64,000 nucleotides of DNA from Limnobaculum zhutongyuii (GTDB taxonomy: Bacteria > Pseudomonadota > Gammaproteobacteria > Enterobacterales > Enterobacteriaceae): NCBI RefSeq assembly GCF_004295645.1, contig NZ_CP034752.1, positions 1,240,001 to 1,304,000 of the forward strand, given 5' to 3'. The notes below the pieces were generated by a model that saw nothing but the letters and a program-made list of their open reading frames with translations, did not search any database and was not told the DNA's origin. Both the position numbers and the translations under genes were made by a program. Below are positions 25,078 to 33,530 of this stretch, in pieces. How positions within the stretch are numbered: position 1 is the stretch's first letter; every line of letters begins with the position of its first letter.

Positions 25078-26088
25078 TTACTCATAGGTAACATTCAAAA
25101 TAGCGACACTATTTGCTTGCCCCGGCATCACTTTTGTCAGAGTTTGATAATAGCGAGTTTTGAATGTCACTCGTTCCGTGGTCAACGCCGAATTTACCAG
25201 CTCAATTGGCTGATTAAGTCTTAATGGCTGTGAGTTATAAAGTATTTGAACGCCAAGACCACTAGCGACTCCCGGTGAACCTTCATTAGTTAATGCCAAT
25301 ACACTATCATCACCCACATCGGTACTCTGCACACCTTCCAACGTTGCCGCAATTTTAGCGCTTTCATTTCCGGTACAGTTAAAATCAACATTAAAGGTAT
25401 TTTCAGTGCTTGTTGGGCCAATTTGATTAAGTGTTCCCGCATAAACGTCTCCAAGTGAGACCGGAACATTAGGCGTTGTGGTATTACAACTTAAAGACTG
25501 CACCGCAATATTCGTGGTACCTGCGATAAAAAACCGTGAGCTTAATAAACTACTGTAATAATAAACAAACTGTCCTGATTGAGGGATAGTAACGGCTATG
25601 GGTTGAATAGTATCAATTGCTACCAGCTCTACGCGATACATAAATGTTGGCGTATAAGTCGTACCAATAAGAAAATTAGGAGAAAACGGTATATCAACCT
25701 GAGGATAATACCCTTTAGGTGCACCTGAAGTATTTGAGTTATTTGAATAGCTTATCCTTACGCCAACAGAAGGATTGCTGGTAACATAAACTCCGCTGTA
25801 ACCATCAGCGGATGTCATTGGGGACTCATAACCAATACGATTCTTATTTCCACTTTCATTACATCTGATTGATGTTGAACCAGTATTGTACCAACCACTA
25901 TCCCAAATGGTCGTTCCCGGCTGAACATTTCTTTTTACTGAAATAGTTGCCGGTAAATTGATGGTACCATCAATTCTACCAGTATCATTGAACAGGCAAT
26001 CAGCACTGGCTGTTGCACTACACAATAGCCCTGAAATGAGCAACAAAAGGGTATAGATTGCCTTTTGCCAATAAACATTATGATTCAT
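25078..26088 (-). CDS. Fimbrial tip adhesin (FimH-like)
   Basis: A 336-residue secreted protein (signal peptide to about residue 29, SATASA). It has a two-domain layout typical of tip adhesins: an N-terminal receptor-binding part (about 30-195) and a C-terminal pilin domain (about 200-336) with the paired Cys (SLSCNTT and FNCTGN) and the penultimate aromatic (VTYE end) used in donor-strand exchange. It is the last gene of the fimbrial operon, where adhesins usually lie. Ligand cannot be inferred from sequence. Confidence 0.82.
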   Translation of the reverse strand: MNHNVYWQKAIYTLLLLISGLLCSATASADCLFNDTGRIDGTINLPATISVKRNVQPGTTIWDSGWYNTGSTSIRCNESGNKNRIGYESPMTSADGYSGVYVTSNPSVGVRISYSNNSNTSGAPKGYYPQVDIPFSPNFLIGTTYTPTFMYRVELVAIDTIQPIAVTIPQSGQFVYYYSSLLSSRFFIAGTTNIAVQSLSCNTTTPNVPVSLGDVYAGTLNQIGPTSTENTFNVDFNCTGNESAKIAATLEGVQSTDVGDDSVLALTNEGSPGVASGLGVQILYNSQPLRLNQPIELVNSALTTERVTFKTRYYQTLTKVMPGQANSVAILNVTYE

Positions 26089-26160
26089 ATTAATATTCCA
26101 CTTAACACTTTATTATGTATCGTTATCTCTCTGGCGATATTTTTATTATTTATATAAATA

Positions 26161-26691
26161 TCAGTCATATATAAAAGTAACCAACATCGCACCAGAAATG
26201 CTGCCTGATGTTGCATTTCCAGTAGCGCTATAAACACGAGCCAGAAAATCAAAATCGGCTGAATGTGTTACTGATGAAACACCTTTAATCCAACGCCCAT
26301 CCACTGGTGACAAAGAGTTATCACTCCAGACTGAGTTTGCCGGTATCACTTTTATACCGATATTCTGTGCGCTTCCCGTACTGCCATATCCCGAATTATC
26401 ATCCGGATAAGGTAGCCCAGAGAATTGAGCGGTTACGGAGGTTGTGCTTTCGGGACAATCCTTAACAGTAATTCTAAAATTCTTAATTGCCGGAGAATAC
26501 GATCCCGCTTGCTGGAGATCGAGGGCTGACATTTTGCCAAAATCCACACTCTGGACTGCGGTATCAACCACACAGGGTGAAGCTAACACTCGCCCCTGAA
26601 TATTTACCGTTACGTTTTCTGCCCATCCATCCTGACCAACGAGTGTCAAAATAAATAATAACTTTAGCCAATTAAATTTGGTCTTCATCAT
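26161..26691 (-). CDS. Minor fimbrial subunit
   Basis: A 176-residue pilin-domain protein with a signal peptide (cleavage near GWA/EN, about 24), the pilin Cys pair (ASPCVVDT and VKDCPES), and a C-terminal beta-zipper ending in VTFIYD. It lies between usher and adhesin genes, the position of FimF/FimG-like adaptors that link the tip adhesin to the rod. Confidence 0.82.
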   Translation of the reverse strand: MMKTKFNWLKLLFILTLVGQDGWAENVTVNIQGRVLASPCVVDTAVQSVDFGKMSALDLQQAGSYSPAIKNFRITVKDCPESTTSVTAQFSGLPYPDDNSGYGSTGSAQNIGIKVIPANSVWSDNSLSPVDGRWIKGVSSVTHSADFDFLARVYSATGNATSGSISGAMLVTFIYD

Positions 26692-26770
26692 GTCTGATTT
26701 CCCTGTTAAACGTCATACACTGCTTTACTGAAAACAATAATTTTGCCAATCACAATTACGATTCATACCG

Positions 26771-29341
26771 CTATTCACACACCGTATTCAGCATATAAAT
26801 TCCCGTTTCAGGGGTATCTTGCGTATTGTTATAACCAACAGAGCATTGTTCAGATGAAGAATTACCCCATTTAACTTTCAGTTGCCCTTTAGCTTCCATT
26901 CCGGTCATAAAGACCTGACCATTTTCACCAACTATCCCCGCCTGACTCTTTTTATCGCCCATCACAGCGACGACTGCACCAAAGGGAACGGGCAGATTAT
27001 CCTTCTGTAATAACGTAATCAGCATCCGCTGTCCGACGTTAGTATTATATTCGGCACGCACTACTGCGCCCCGAGTGGGCGTTAACATTTGGCTGGCTAT
27101 TGTCATATCAACATCATCGGCAAAAGAGCTGGTATCCAGCGTGACTACATTTTTGCGATACGGCGTCATATAAGGAACGACGGCATATCCACGCCAGTCG
27201 GTACGAACGCCGGTATTGTTAGTCACACCAACGTCATCAGCATCAGGGGCTTTTACCAACGCGACCGTTTCTCCCAGTGATTGGGATAAAGTAATGCCAT
27301 CGCTATGCACTAATACGCCGCCTTCCAGCCCATAGTTCAACCGTTGCATATTTGAGTCGTTACTATAACCAGCATTAACCCTGCCATATCTTCCCCGATA
27401 ATCCACGCCAGCATTACCACTGCTCCCTTCGCCCTGACTGGTATATCCCTGACTGACGTTATAACTAAGGTTATTATTTTCCAGCGCAGTACCACCTAAA
27501 CCTACGGTATTTGTAGTTTTGCCATGGCGACTACTACTCAGGCTGTAATTGGCGTAGCTATTGGACAGCCAACGATCTAGCGGAACACTGATATTTAAAG
27601 AGAAAATCTGATCGGTATTATTGGTTTTATCGCCGTTACTATCCGCACTGTTTTTGCTATAGGTATAATTCATTCCATAGCTGATACTGTTCCAGTTGTT
27701 GCTATAGCCTATGCTGGCAGACTGAGTGTTACGCCGATCGTTCCAGTAATCTTCATTTATCAAACTAACCGATAGGCTACCTGTCACTTTGCCCAGATGT
27801 TGGCTTAACATCAGCTCAGAACGACTTTTCTTATGATCGTAAAAACTATTTCCAACTTCGTAATTGCCGGTATAACTGTTTAACGTCTCTTGTAGGGTAT
27901 AAAAACCTGATGTGGAGTAACGATATCCTGCCAGTGCAAAATTGGTTCCGGTTTCAACAAAATTTTTGTTATAGCGTACCCGCCAGGATTGTCCCTGCTG
28001 GCTGGATTGATCTTTAAGTGAAGCGTTGGAGTCAGTCACATCAATTGACAACGCTCCTATGGTGCCCATATTTTTACCCAGACCGAATAGCAAAGACTGG
28101 TATTGATTACTGGCAATCTGCGTCCCACCATAAATTGTGGTATTCCACGGCAAACCATAAATAGCGGTTAACTGACCGAACGCTTTCTTATCCACATCTG
28201 AATTTGAAGAACGGTATTCCCCACCAGTAATACTGTATTTAAAACGTCCTTCTCTTTGTAAGACCGGAACCGCCGCATAAGGCACGGTAAAATTCTGTTC
28301 AGTGCCGTCCGCTTCTTTTACCGTAACGGTAAGATCGCCACTGCTGGTCGTTGAAAACAGATCGGTGATTTCAAATGCGCCAGGAGGAACATAGCTTTGA
28401 TATATCTGATAACCATTTTGATGAATAGTGATTTGCGCATTGGTATTGGCAATACCTCTGACCACCGGGGAATAACCACGCATACTATCGGGCAACATAT
28501 CATCATCAGAAGCGACTTGAACACCGCGAAAAGGCACGCTGTCAAACATATCGCTGGATGAATAGCTATCACCGATAACCAACTGGCTTTTCAGTGGAAT
28601 AATGTCGCGCTGTACGTAAGTATTGATGGAATCCCATTTATCATTTCCATCACTATCCCGATTCCAGGTTGAATAATTACGCAAACGCCAGGCCCCTGCA
28701 TTAAGCCCCGAACGCAAATTCAAATAATAATTGCTGCTATCTTGAGCACTACTGTCACTAATCCGGCTGTTAGAACCACTAAAGCTATAGTTCAGTAAAA
28801 GTGCACTAATTCCCTGATCTAATTTGTCAGGTGATACATAACCGCGTGCCTGAGCGTTCAGTCCAGCCTGAGGAATGCTTAAATTTAAGCGCTGTTGACT
28901 GAAATTAAAATCAGTTGATGCCAAAGGAATTATTTGGGTCAAATTGACACATTGAGTGTCATCTTTAGTGGATGGAATCAGTCCAGATTTGACCCCCAAT
29001 CCTTCAAGCATTCCGGTACTCAGGCAAGGTAACAGAGTTTGTTTTCCGTCTTGATCTTTCTGTAACTGAAAATCAATCTCTAATGATTCCACCATCTCAT
29101 TATTAAGATAGAGATCAACCCGATATTGACCTGGCGCCTGTGGACCATCCTGTTCAAAAACGCTGAGATCGGTACCCGCTAGTTCTTGCTTATCCAAAGA
29201 TAATAAAGCCGGATTAAAATACTCTTCAGCACAAACCTGATGAATATTTCCCAGCAACAAGGCAAGATGAAAAGCAAGTAATGTCAGCCTGAAACCGCAA
29301 GAACCAATAACTTTAGAGCGTCTATTAATTATCCTTTTCAT
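26771..29341 (-). CDS. Fimbrial outer-membrane usher (FimD/PapC family)
   Basis: An 856-residue usher that forms the outer-membrane pore for fimbrial assembly. After the signal peptide comes the chaperone-binding N-domain (EYFNPALLSLD start, about 40-165), the 24-strand barrel with an inserted plug domain (around QITIHQNGYQIYQ to TVPYAAVP), and two C-terminal domains with a Cys pair (EQCSVGYNN, NTVCE). Length is normal for the family. Starts 82 bp after the chaperone gene. Confidence 0.93.
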   Translation of the reverse strand: MKRIINRRSKVIGSCGFRLTLLAFHLALLLGNIHQVCAEEYFNPALLSLDKQELAGTDLSVFEQDGPQAPGQYRVDLYLNNEMVESLEIDFQLQKDQDGKQTLLPCLSTGMLEGLGVKSGLIPSTKDDTQCVNLTQIIPLASTDFNFSQQRLNLSIPQAGLNAQARGYVSPDKLDQGISALLLNYSFSGSNSRISDSSAQDSSNYYLNLRSGLNAGAWRLRNYSTWNRDSDGNDKWDSINTYVQRDIIPLKSQLVIGDSYSSSDMFDSVPFRGVQVASDDDMLPDSMRGYSPVVRGIANTNAQITIHQNGYQIYQSYVPPGAFEITDLFSTTSSGDLTVTVKEADGTEQNFTVPYAAVPVLQREGRFKYSITGGEYRSSNSDVDKKAFGQLTAIYGLPWNTTIYGGTQIASNQYQSLLFGLGKNMGTIGALSIDVTDSNASLKDQSSQQGQSWRVRYNKNFVETGTNFALAGYRYSTSGFYTLQETLNSYTGNYEVGNSFYDHKKSRSELMLSQHLGKVTGSLSVSLINEDYWNDRRNTQSASIGYSNNWNSISYGMNYTYSKNSADSNGDKTNNTDQIFSLNISVPLDRWLSNSYANYSLSSSRHGKTTNTVGLGGTALENNNLSYNVSQGYTSQGEGSSGNAGVDYRGRYGRVNAGYSNDSNMQRLNYGLEGGVLVHSDGITLSQSLGETVALVKAPDADDVGVTNNTGVRTDWRGYAVVPYMTPYRKNVVTLDTSSFADDVDMTIASQMLTPTRGAVVRAEYNTNVGQRMLITLLQKDNLPVPFGAVVAVMGDKKSQAGIVGENGQVFMTGMEAKGQLKVKWGNSSSEQCSVGYNNTQDTPETGIYMLNTVCE

Positions 29342-29423
29342 TACACATTACTCCATTGTTCAGACATGACTTTTACCCCGCCAACTTTAATTTCTGGCAA
29401 TATATGGATATCAATCCATTCGT

Positions 29424-30101
29424 TTAGAGGTTTCCGGTATAGGTTTTACTGACACCACCATAGTCATTGATGATTTGCCAACTCAGCTTTCCACTTGAAT
29501 TTTTTGCTAATGATTTAAAACTTGTACTGGAATGGGGAGCAACCATCGTAGAATCAGGAATGGTGGAACCATTAATCTTTATAGTGAAAAAAGTTATATA
29601 ATAAGGAGAGTTATTGGTGACGCTAAAACCATTACCGTCGCGCTGCCATTTCAATTCCTGAGCAGCCTCTTCCAGAGTTCCACTTAATTCTTTGGGGCGA
29701 TAAAATAATTTAATTCGCGTTTTCACTGCAATTTGTAATGAATTCTCTTTTTTATCGGCAGAGGGAATTGATTTAATATTTAGCCAAAATAAGGATTCCT
29801 TATCTTGTGGTAAATCACCACCCGCTCTAACAATGCGTAATACATTCTCTTGCCCACCACCATTTAAACGAAATAATGGTGGAGTAACAACAAAGGGGGC
29901 TTTTTCTGTTACACCGTCCTGATTATCAACCCAGGATTGTATTAAATAAGCCGAATTATCAGGATTACTGATATTAATTGTGGATTCTTTTTTTCCGCCA
30001 TCATAAATAAGACGAGTCCCACCAATAATCACGCCGGAATAAGCCATACCACTCAGTGATATCAACAAGGTCGCTATTAATAGTTTTATACTTTTTTTCA
30101 T
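29424..30101 (-). CDS. Periplasmic fimbrial chaperone (FimC/PapD family)
   Basis: A 225-residue periplasmic chaperone with signal peptide (cleavage near AYS/G, residue 22). The two immunoglobulin-like domains show the family features: GTRLIYDGGKKESTINISNP at the N-terminus, FWLNIKSIP, and the subunit-binding basic residues (Arg in TRLIY, Lys in TRIKLFYRP). The short F1-G1 loop suggests the FGS type. It caps pilin subunits by donor-strand complementation and hands them to the usher. Confidence 0.92.
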   Translation of the reverse strand: MKKSIKLLIATLLISLSGMAYSGVIIGGTRLIYDGGKKESTINISNPDNSAYLIQSWVDNQDGVTEKAPFVVTPPLFRLNGGGQENVLRIVRAGGDLPQDKESLFWLNIKSIPSADKKENSLQIAVKTRIKLFYRPKELSGTLEEAAQELKWQRDGNGFSVTNNSPYYITFFTIKINGSTIPDSTMVAPHSSTSFKSLAKNSSGKLSWQIINDYGGVSKTYTGNL

Positions 30102-30204
30102 TTATTATTCCTGAATAATAATGATGTAAAGATGGGTCAGGAGCATTACTCTCCTGACCTTACTTTCATTTATTAACTAAGTTATGAAATGTTTTATCTG
30201 ATTA

Positions 30205-30723
30205 TTAAGGATAAATAATGGTGAAGTTTGCTACTGCATTAGCAGCACCAGCCGTAACTGTTGTGCTGGTTGATACATAATAAGCAGTAAAATCCAGTGT
30301 ATTATCTCCAGCTACAAGAGGGGTGTAAGTTGTAGACTCAGAACCTAACACAATTTTTTGACCTGCTTTATCTTTAATTTGAACACCTACACCAGCAGCG
30401 CCACCGGTAATATCCAGAATATCGGTTTTTCCAGATACGGTTGTTCCTTCAAAACGGACAGCAACACCTGATGTCAGAACATCTGTAGGGCAGTTTTCTA
30501 ACTTCAAGCTAAATGGCATTGGCGAAGATGTATCACCTGCTGCAGTAAACACAGTTTTAGAAACTCGACCTAAATTAACATCCAAATTCTGGCTGCTACT
30601 TTCAACAGTACAAGCTGACTCCAAAATTGTACCTTTAAAATTGACTTTACCATCTTCAGCAAAAACAATTGGACTTAAAGCTGTGCAAGCTAAAGCGGTG
30701 GAAAAAATAACATATTTTTTCAT
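30205..30723 (-). CDS. Major fimbrial subunit (FimA-like)
   Basis: A 172-residue pilin with signal peptide (cleavage near VFA/ED, residue 22), N-terminal extension, the Cys pair (ESACTVES and LENCPTD) and a C-terminal TIIYP with aromatic penultimate residue. First gene of the operon, as expected for the rod subunit made in the greatest amount. The upstream region is long and AT-rich. Confidence 0.9.
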   Translation of the reverse strand: MKKYVIFSTALACTALSPIVFAEDGKVNFKGTILESACTVESSSQNLDVNLGRVSKTVFTAAGDTSSPMPFSLKLENCPTDVLTSGVAVRFEGTTVSGKTDILDITGGAAGVGVQIKDKAGQKIVLGSESTTYTPLVAGDNTLDFTAYYVSTSTTVTAGAANAVANFTIIYP

Positions 30724-31555
30724 ACTATTTTCCTTTACATATTAAATGGTAAACCATTTTATGCATTTCTATTTATGACATGACCCCATGTCATTCCCTG
30801 TTTATTCGCTTAAGATAATTGAGTTCCGTCGGTTAGTATAAAACCAACCGCCTAAAATCAATTTTTATTCGAATATTAATATTTGACGCCATTAAAATAA
30901 AAAGTCTAATGCGTTTTAAAAACTCACCAACCAATCAATTCAAGACAGTTGAAATATACTATATAAAATTTGGAACTCAATACCCGTGACATGTTCATAA
31001 GAATTTAAACAGATAATTAACAATAATTACATCCGATTGTTTTGAATGGAATTAATTTAATTTAAGATTTAACACATTAATAAAAATAAAAAATTACTTA
31101 ATAAATTAAGAATAAAACAAACAAAATACAAAACCATATCGCATTAAAAATAAAATACATTTATATAAAAAATGAAACCAAAAAAATCGATTAATAGTTA
31201 TTAATTAATTGAACAACAATAAGTTAAAATAAAACAGAAGAGAATAACATTAACCACCACAAGGAAATGGTAAGTCAGATCTTAAAAAAAATAGATAGTA
31301 ATATGAAAAATATAAATTTCCACATAAGCGTTGTAAATTACTTAATTTTTATTTTAAAAGAACAAAAAAACAACATAAAATAGGATTGAGATATTAAATA
31401 AATTTAATACCAAAAGCGTGTATCAGCCACTACTTAATAAGAAAAAACCAGAAAAATAGCCTTAGAAAACAAAGAGTATAATAGAAATTTCATATTTCAT
31501 TTTGTCTACAGTTAAGTAATATTAAAAATAACAGCGTTAGTCATATCAAAAACTA
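30724..31555. other. Very AT-rich regulatory region upstream of the fimbrial operon
   Basis: 832 bp with no credible gene. GC content is very low by eye, with many A and T tracts, as in H-NS-silenced regions. I looked for inverted repeats of a phase-switch and found none convincing. It must contain the fimbrial promoter. Confidence 0.6.
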
Positions 31556-32452
31556 TCAGTTCTTCCTGACTTTTTTAGAACACAGATAGATACCAGGTAC
31601 AATAAACATCGCACTCATAACATGGAACCACTCCAGTTGAACATTCTGGAACAGGATGGCTAATATCCCTCCAGAAAGTGGGATGATATGGGTATAGACC
31701 TCTCCACGAGTTGCACCGATCTCCTGTATTCCTTTATTCCAGAACACATAGGCCAACCACGACGGAAAAATAACCAAATACAGCAATCCCACAATAAAAC
31801 TCATATTGACGTAATGTTGAGCATCAAACTCAACGTTATTGAATACCATATAAAACATCATCACCGGAATGAGTATTATTGCACCAAGAGAAGAGCTTAC
31901 GGCAACGAAAACATTGCCAGAGATAGATTTATCTTTTAATCGCAGAAATGAACAATAAAATGCCCAGCTTAGTGCCGATCCCATAGCCCATAAATCACCA
32001 ACGTTCATCACGTGGAAAGCTTCAATATTTGTCACCTCCCCTTCTAAAATGAGATAGACAACTCCAATCAGGCTCAACAACACCCCTATCACATTATTTA
32101 GCGTAATATTATCTTTGAAAATCAATTTATTAATAAGTAACACCATACATGGCGTTGCGGACATATAAATCGCCGCATTCAATGAAGAAGTGTATTGCAA
32201 ACCTATATAGAGAGTTAAAGGAAACAGCACTTGTCCAAAGATGGCCAGAAACAGGATAACAAAAATAGCGTTTTTAATTTTTGTCTTGTTTGCTTTTACT
32301 TGATGCCAATAAAGACTCATCAGTAATATCCCGGTGATGGCCCACCGGGCTTCAGAAAGAATGATCGGATCGGCATTTTTTACCAGAAAGTGACCTACGA
32401 CATAGTTTCCTCCCCAAAAAATAGCCGCTAACGTCAATATCAGGTAAGCCAT
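31556..32452 (-). CDS. EamA-family drug/metabolite transporter
   Basis: A 298-residue inner-membrane protein with ten predicted transmembrane segments in two EamA repeats (about 1-138 and 148-290). Typical elements are WGGNYVVGHF in helix 1, SEARWAITGILL in helix 2 and the second-repeat WAMGSALSWAFYC. Substrate is not predictable. Start chosen at ATG 32452 with GGTGG five to six bases upstream; a GTG at 32464 is an alternative. It stands alone at the end of the AT-rich region. Confidence 0.82.
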   Translation of the reverse strand: MAYLILTLAAIFWGGNYVVGHFLVKNADPIILSEARWAITGILLMSLYWHQVKANKTKIKNAIFVILFLAIFGQVLFPLTLYIGLQYTSSLNAAIYMSATPCMVLLINKLIFKDNITLNNVIGVLLSLIGVVYLILEGEVTNIEAFHVMNVGDLWAMGSALSWAFYCSFLRLKDKSISGNVFVAVSSSLGAIILIPVMMFYMVFNNVEFDAQHYVNMSFIVGLLYLVIFPSWLAYVFWNKGIQEIGATRGEVYTHIIPLSGGILAILFQNVQLEWFHVMSAMFIVPGIYLCSKKVRKN

Positions 32453-32611
32453 AAAAACCACCACTTTGTTTTAAATAATAAAATTAAATTAGCCTGTTTC
32501 ATTGATATGCTTAATGATATCAATCAAAAAATGATCGGCACAGATTACATTAGCTACTGCCAACAACGGATAATGACATGATTTTATTAACATTATTTGA
32601 ATTTATGATAT

Positions 32612-32643
32612 GAAAAAGCCCTGACCAAAGTTAGCCAGGGCTT
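32612..32643 (-). terminator. Minus-strand terminator upstream of the EamA gene
   Basis: A 9-bp stem (AAAGCCCTG / CAGGGCTTT) with a 12-base loop, followed on the minus strand by TTTTTC. It ends transcription coming from higher coordinates, where no annotated gene lies, which implies the transcript described in the next entries. Confidence 0.65.
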
Positions 32644-32866
32644 TAGGGTAAAACAAATTGTGAGTTAAACATTAATACTTCAACAGATCGTTACTACTAA
32701 AAACTAGATGTACACGTTTTACATAAGAGAAAAATTAAGTATTTATAGCTAAAAATCCCTCCGATTTATTGACCGAAACACTATAATTTTCTGCACATTT
32801 AAACTATTAAGTTAGTTTGTTTTCTTGGGTTCAACTAACTCAGTACACCACCTACGCAACAGGTTC

Positions 32867-33001
32867 TCAATTCATCATCAGTCTGAAACTGTCACGCGCC
32901 CTTTCGTTCCCGGCACGCGATGATACTTTAAACTTCGTGACCCGACTTCTGCCGCAATGACAATTATTGATACCCAAATCGCGGCTTCTTCTCATTAACA
33001 T
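32867..33001 (-). CDS. Small arginine-rich ORF, 44 aa, unknown
   Basis: Reads MLMRRSRDLGINNCHCG at its start and ends in FRLMMN. Of 44 residues, nine are Arg and two are Lys, and two Cys form a CHC motif. No ribosome binding site of standard strength is seen (AACGC before ATG), and no homologue is recognised with certainty. It may be a real small basic protein or an accidental frame inside a structured RNA. Confidence 0.3.
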   Translation of the reverse strand: MLMRRSRDLGINNCHCGRSRVTKFKVSSRAGNERARDSFRLMMN

Positions 33002-33093
33002 GCGTTAACTACGAGGCCCTTATCGCGTTTTTTAGACCAAACGCCAGCGTTACAAAATCACCTGAAAGGTTGATTGCGCCTGCGTTACAGACC

Positions 33094-33121
33094 AATCTAA
33101 CCCTTTATAAAAGCTTGTCAA
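33094..33121 (-). promoter_or_regulatory. Minus-strand promoter-like sequence
   Basis: On the minus strand: a perfect -35 TTGACA (33116-33121), 16-bp spacer, and TAGATT as -10 (33094-33099, four of six matches). Confidence 0.5.
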
Positions 33122-33401
33122 TACTGTTTTTTTATACATATGAAATTATCTTTTTTTCATAACAAAATCAGCCAGCTAGCAACTCTTAAATACGATGCAA
33201 TTTTTCCATTCCCTTTTTAGTCAAAAAAAGATTATTTTCCCCCCGTTTTTTTAACGAGTAAATTTACAGCGACTATACTTATTCATACTCTATTTATGAC
33301 ACATTAATCTCATTTTTATATAGATTTTATAGGGTTAGAAAAATAACCAAATAGCTTATAGTGACTGAGTTATGTTCGATATTTACACAATTTTAAGAAA
33401 T

Positions 33402-33417
33402 TGTGACAACTATCACC
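33402..33417 (+). promoter_or_regulatory. CRP-cAMP binding site upstream of ptsG
   Basis: TGTGA-N6-TCACC fits the CRP consensus TGTGA-N6-TCACA at nine of ten conserved positions. ptsG is CRP-activated in E. coli. Confidence 0.7.
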
Positions 33418-33427
33418 TTATGTCCCA

Positions 33428-33458
33428 GGTATTTATTTTACGCTATGAAATAAATACC
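33428..33458 (+). promoter_or_regulatory. Mlc-type operator upstream of ptsG
   Basis: An 11-bp perfect inverted repeat (GGTATTTATTT / AAATAAATACC) with a 9-base spacer. The TTATTT / AAATAA half-sites fit the Mlc (NagC-family) operator type that controls ptsG in E. coli. Confidence 0.6.
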
Positions 33459-33530
33459 CTGACCTGAAATTCAGACTCATTGTTCTTAAACCGTCCTGAC
33501 TAAAACAGACGTTATCCTGGAGCACTTTCC

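Larger units (their letters stand above)
32612..33092 (-). ncRNA. Putative minus-strand transcript of unknown class, about 480 nt
   Basis: Bounded by a promoter-like sequence at 33094-33121 and a terminator at 32612-32643. Its first 230 bases are clearly richer in GC than the surrounding DNA. It contains a direct repeat of GTAACGC(A/T)GGCG separated by about 40 bases (33086 and 33054 region), an 8-bp inverted repeat at about 32812-32841 (AGTTAGTT / AACTAACT), and a 44-codon ORF. It does not match tmRNA, RNase P, 6S or SRP RNA as I know them. It may be an sRNA, a small-protein mRNA or a gene remnant. Confidence 0.35.

Noticed and set aside
30724..31555. Phase-variation switch upstream of the fimbrial operon
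   Set aside because: No convincing inverted repeats and no recombinase gene in the window.
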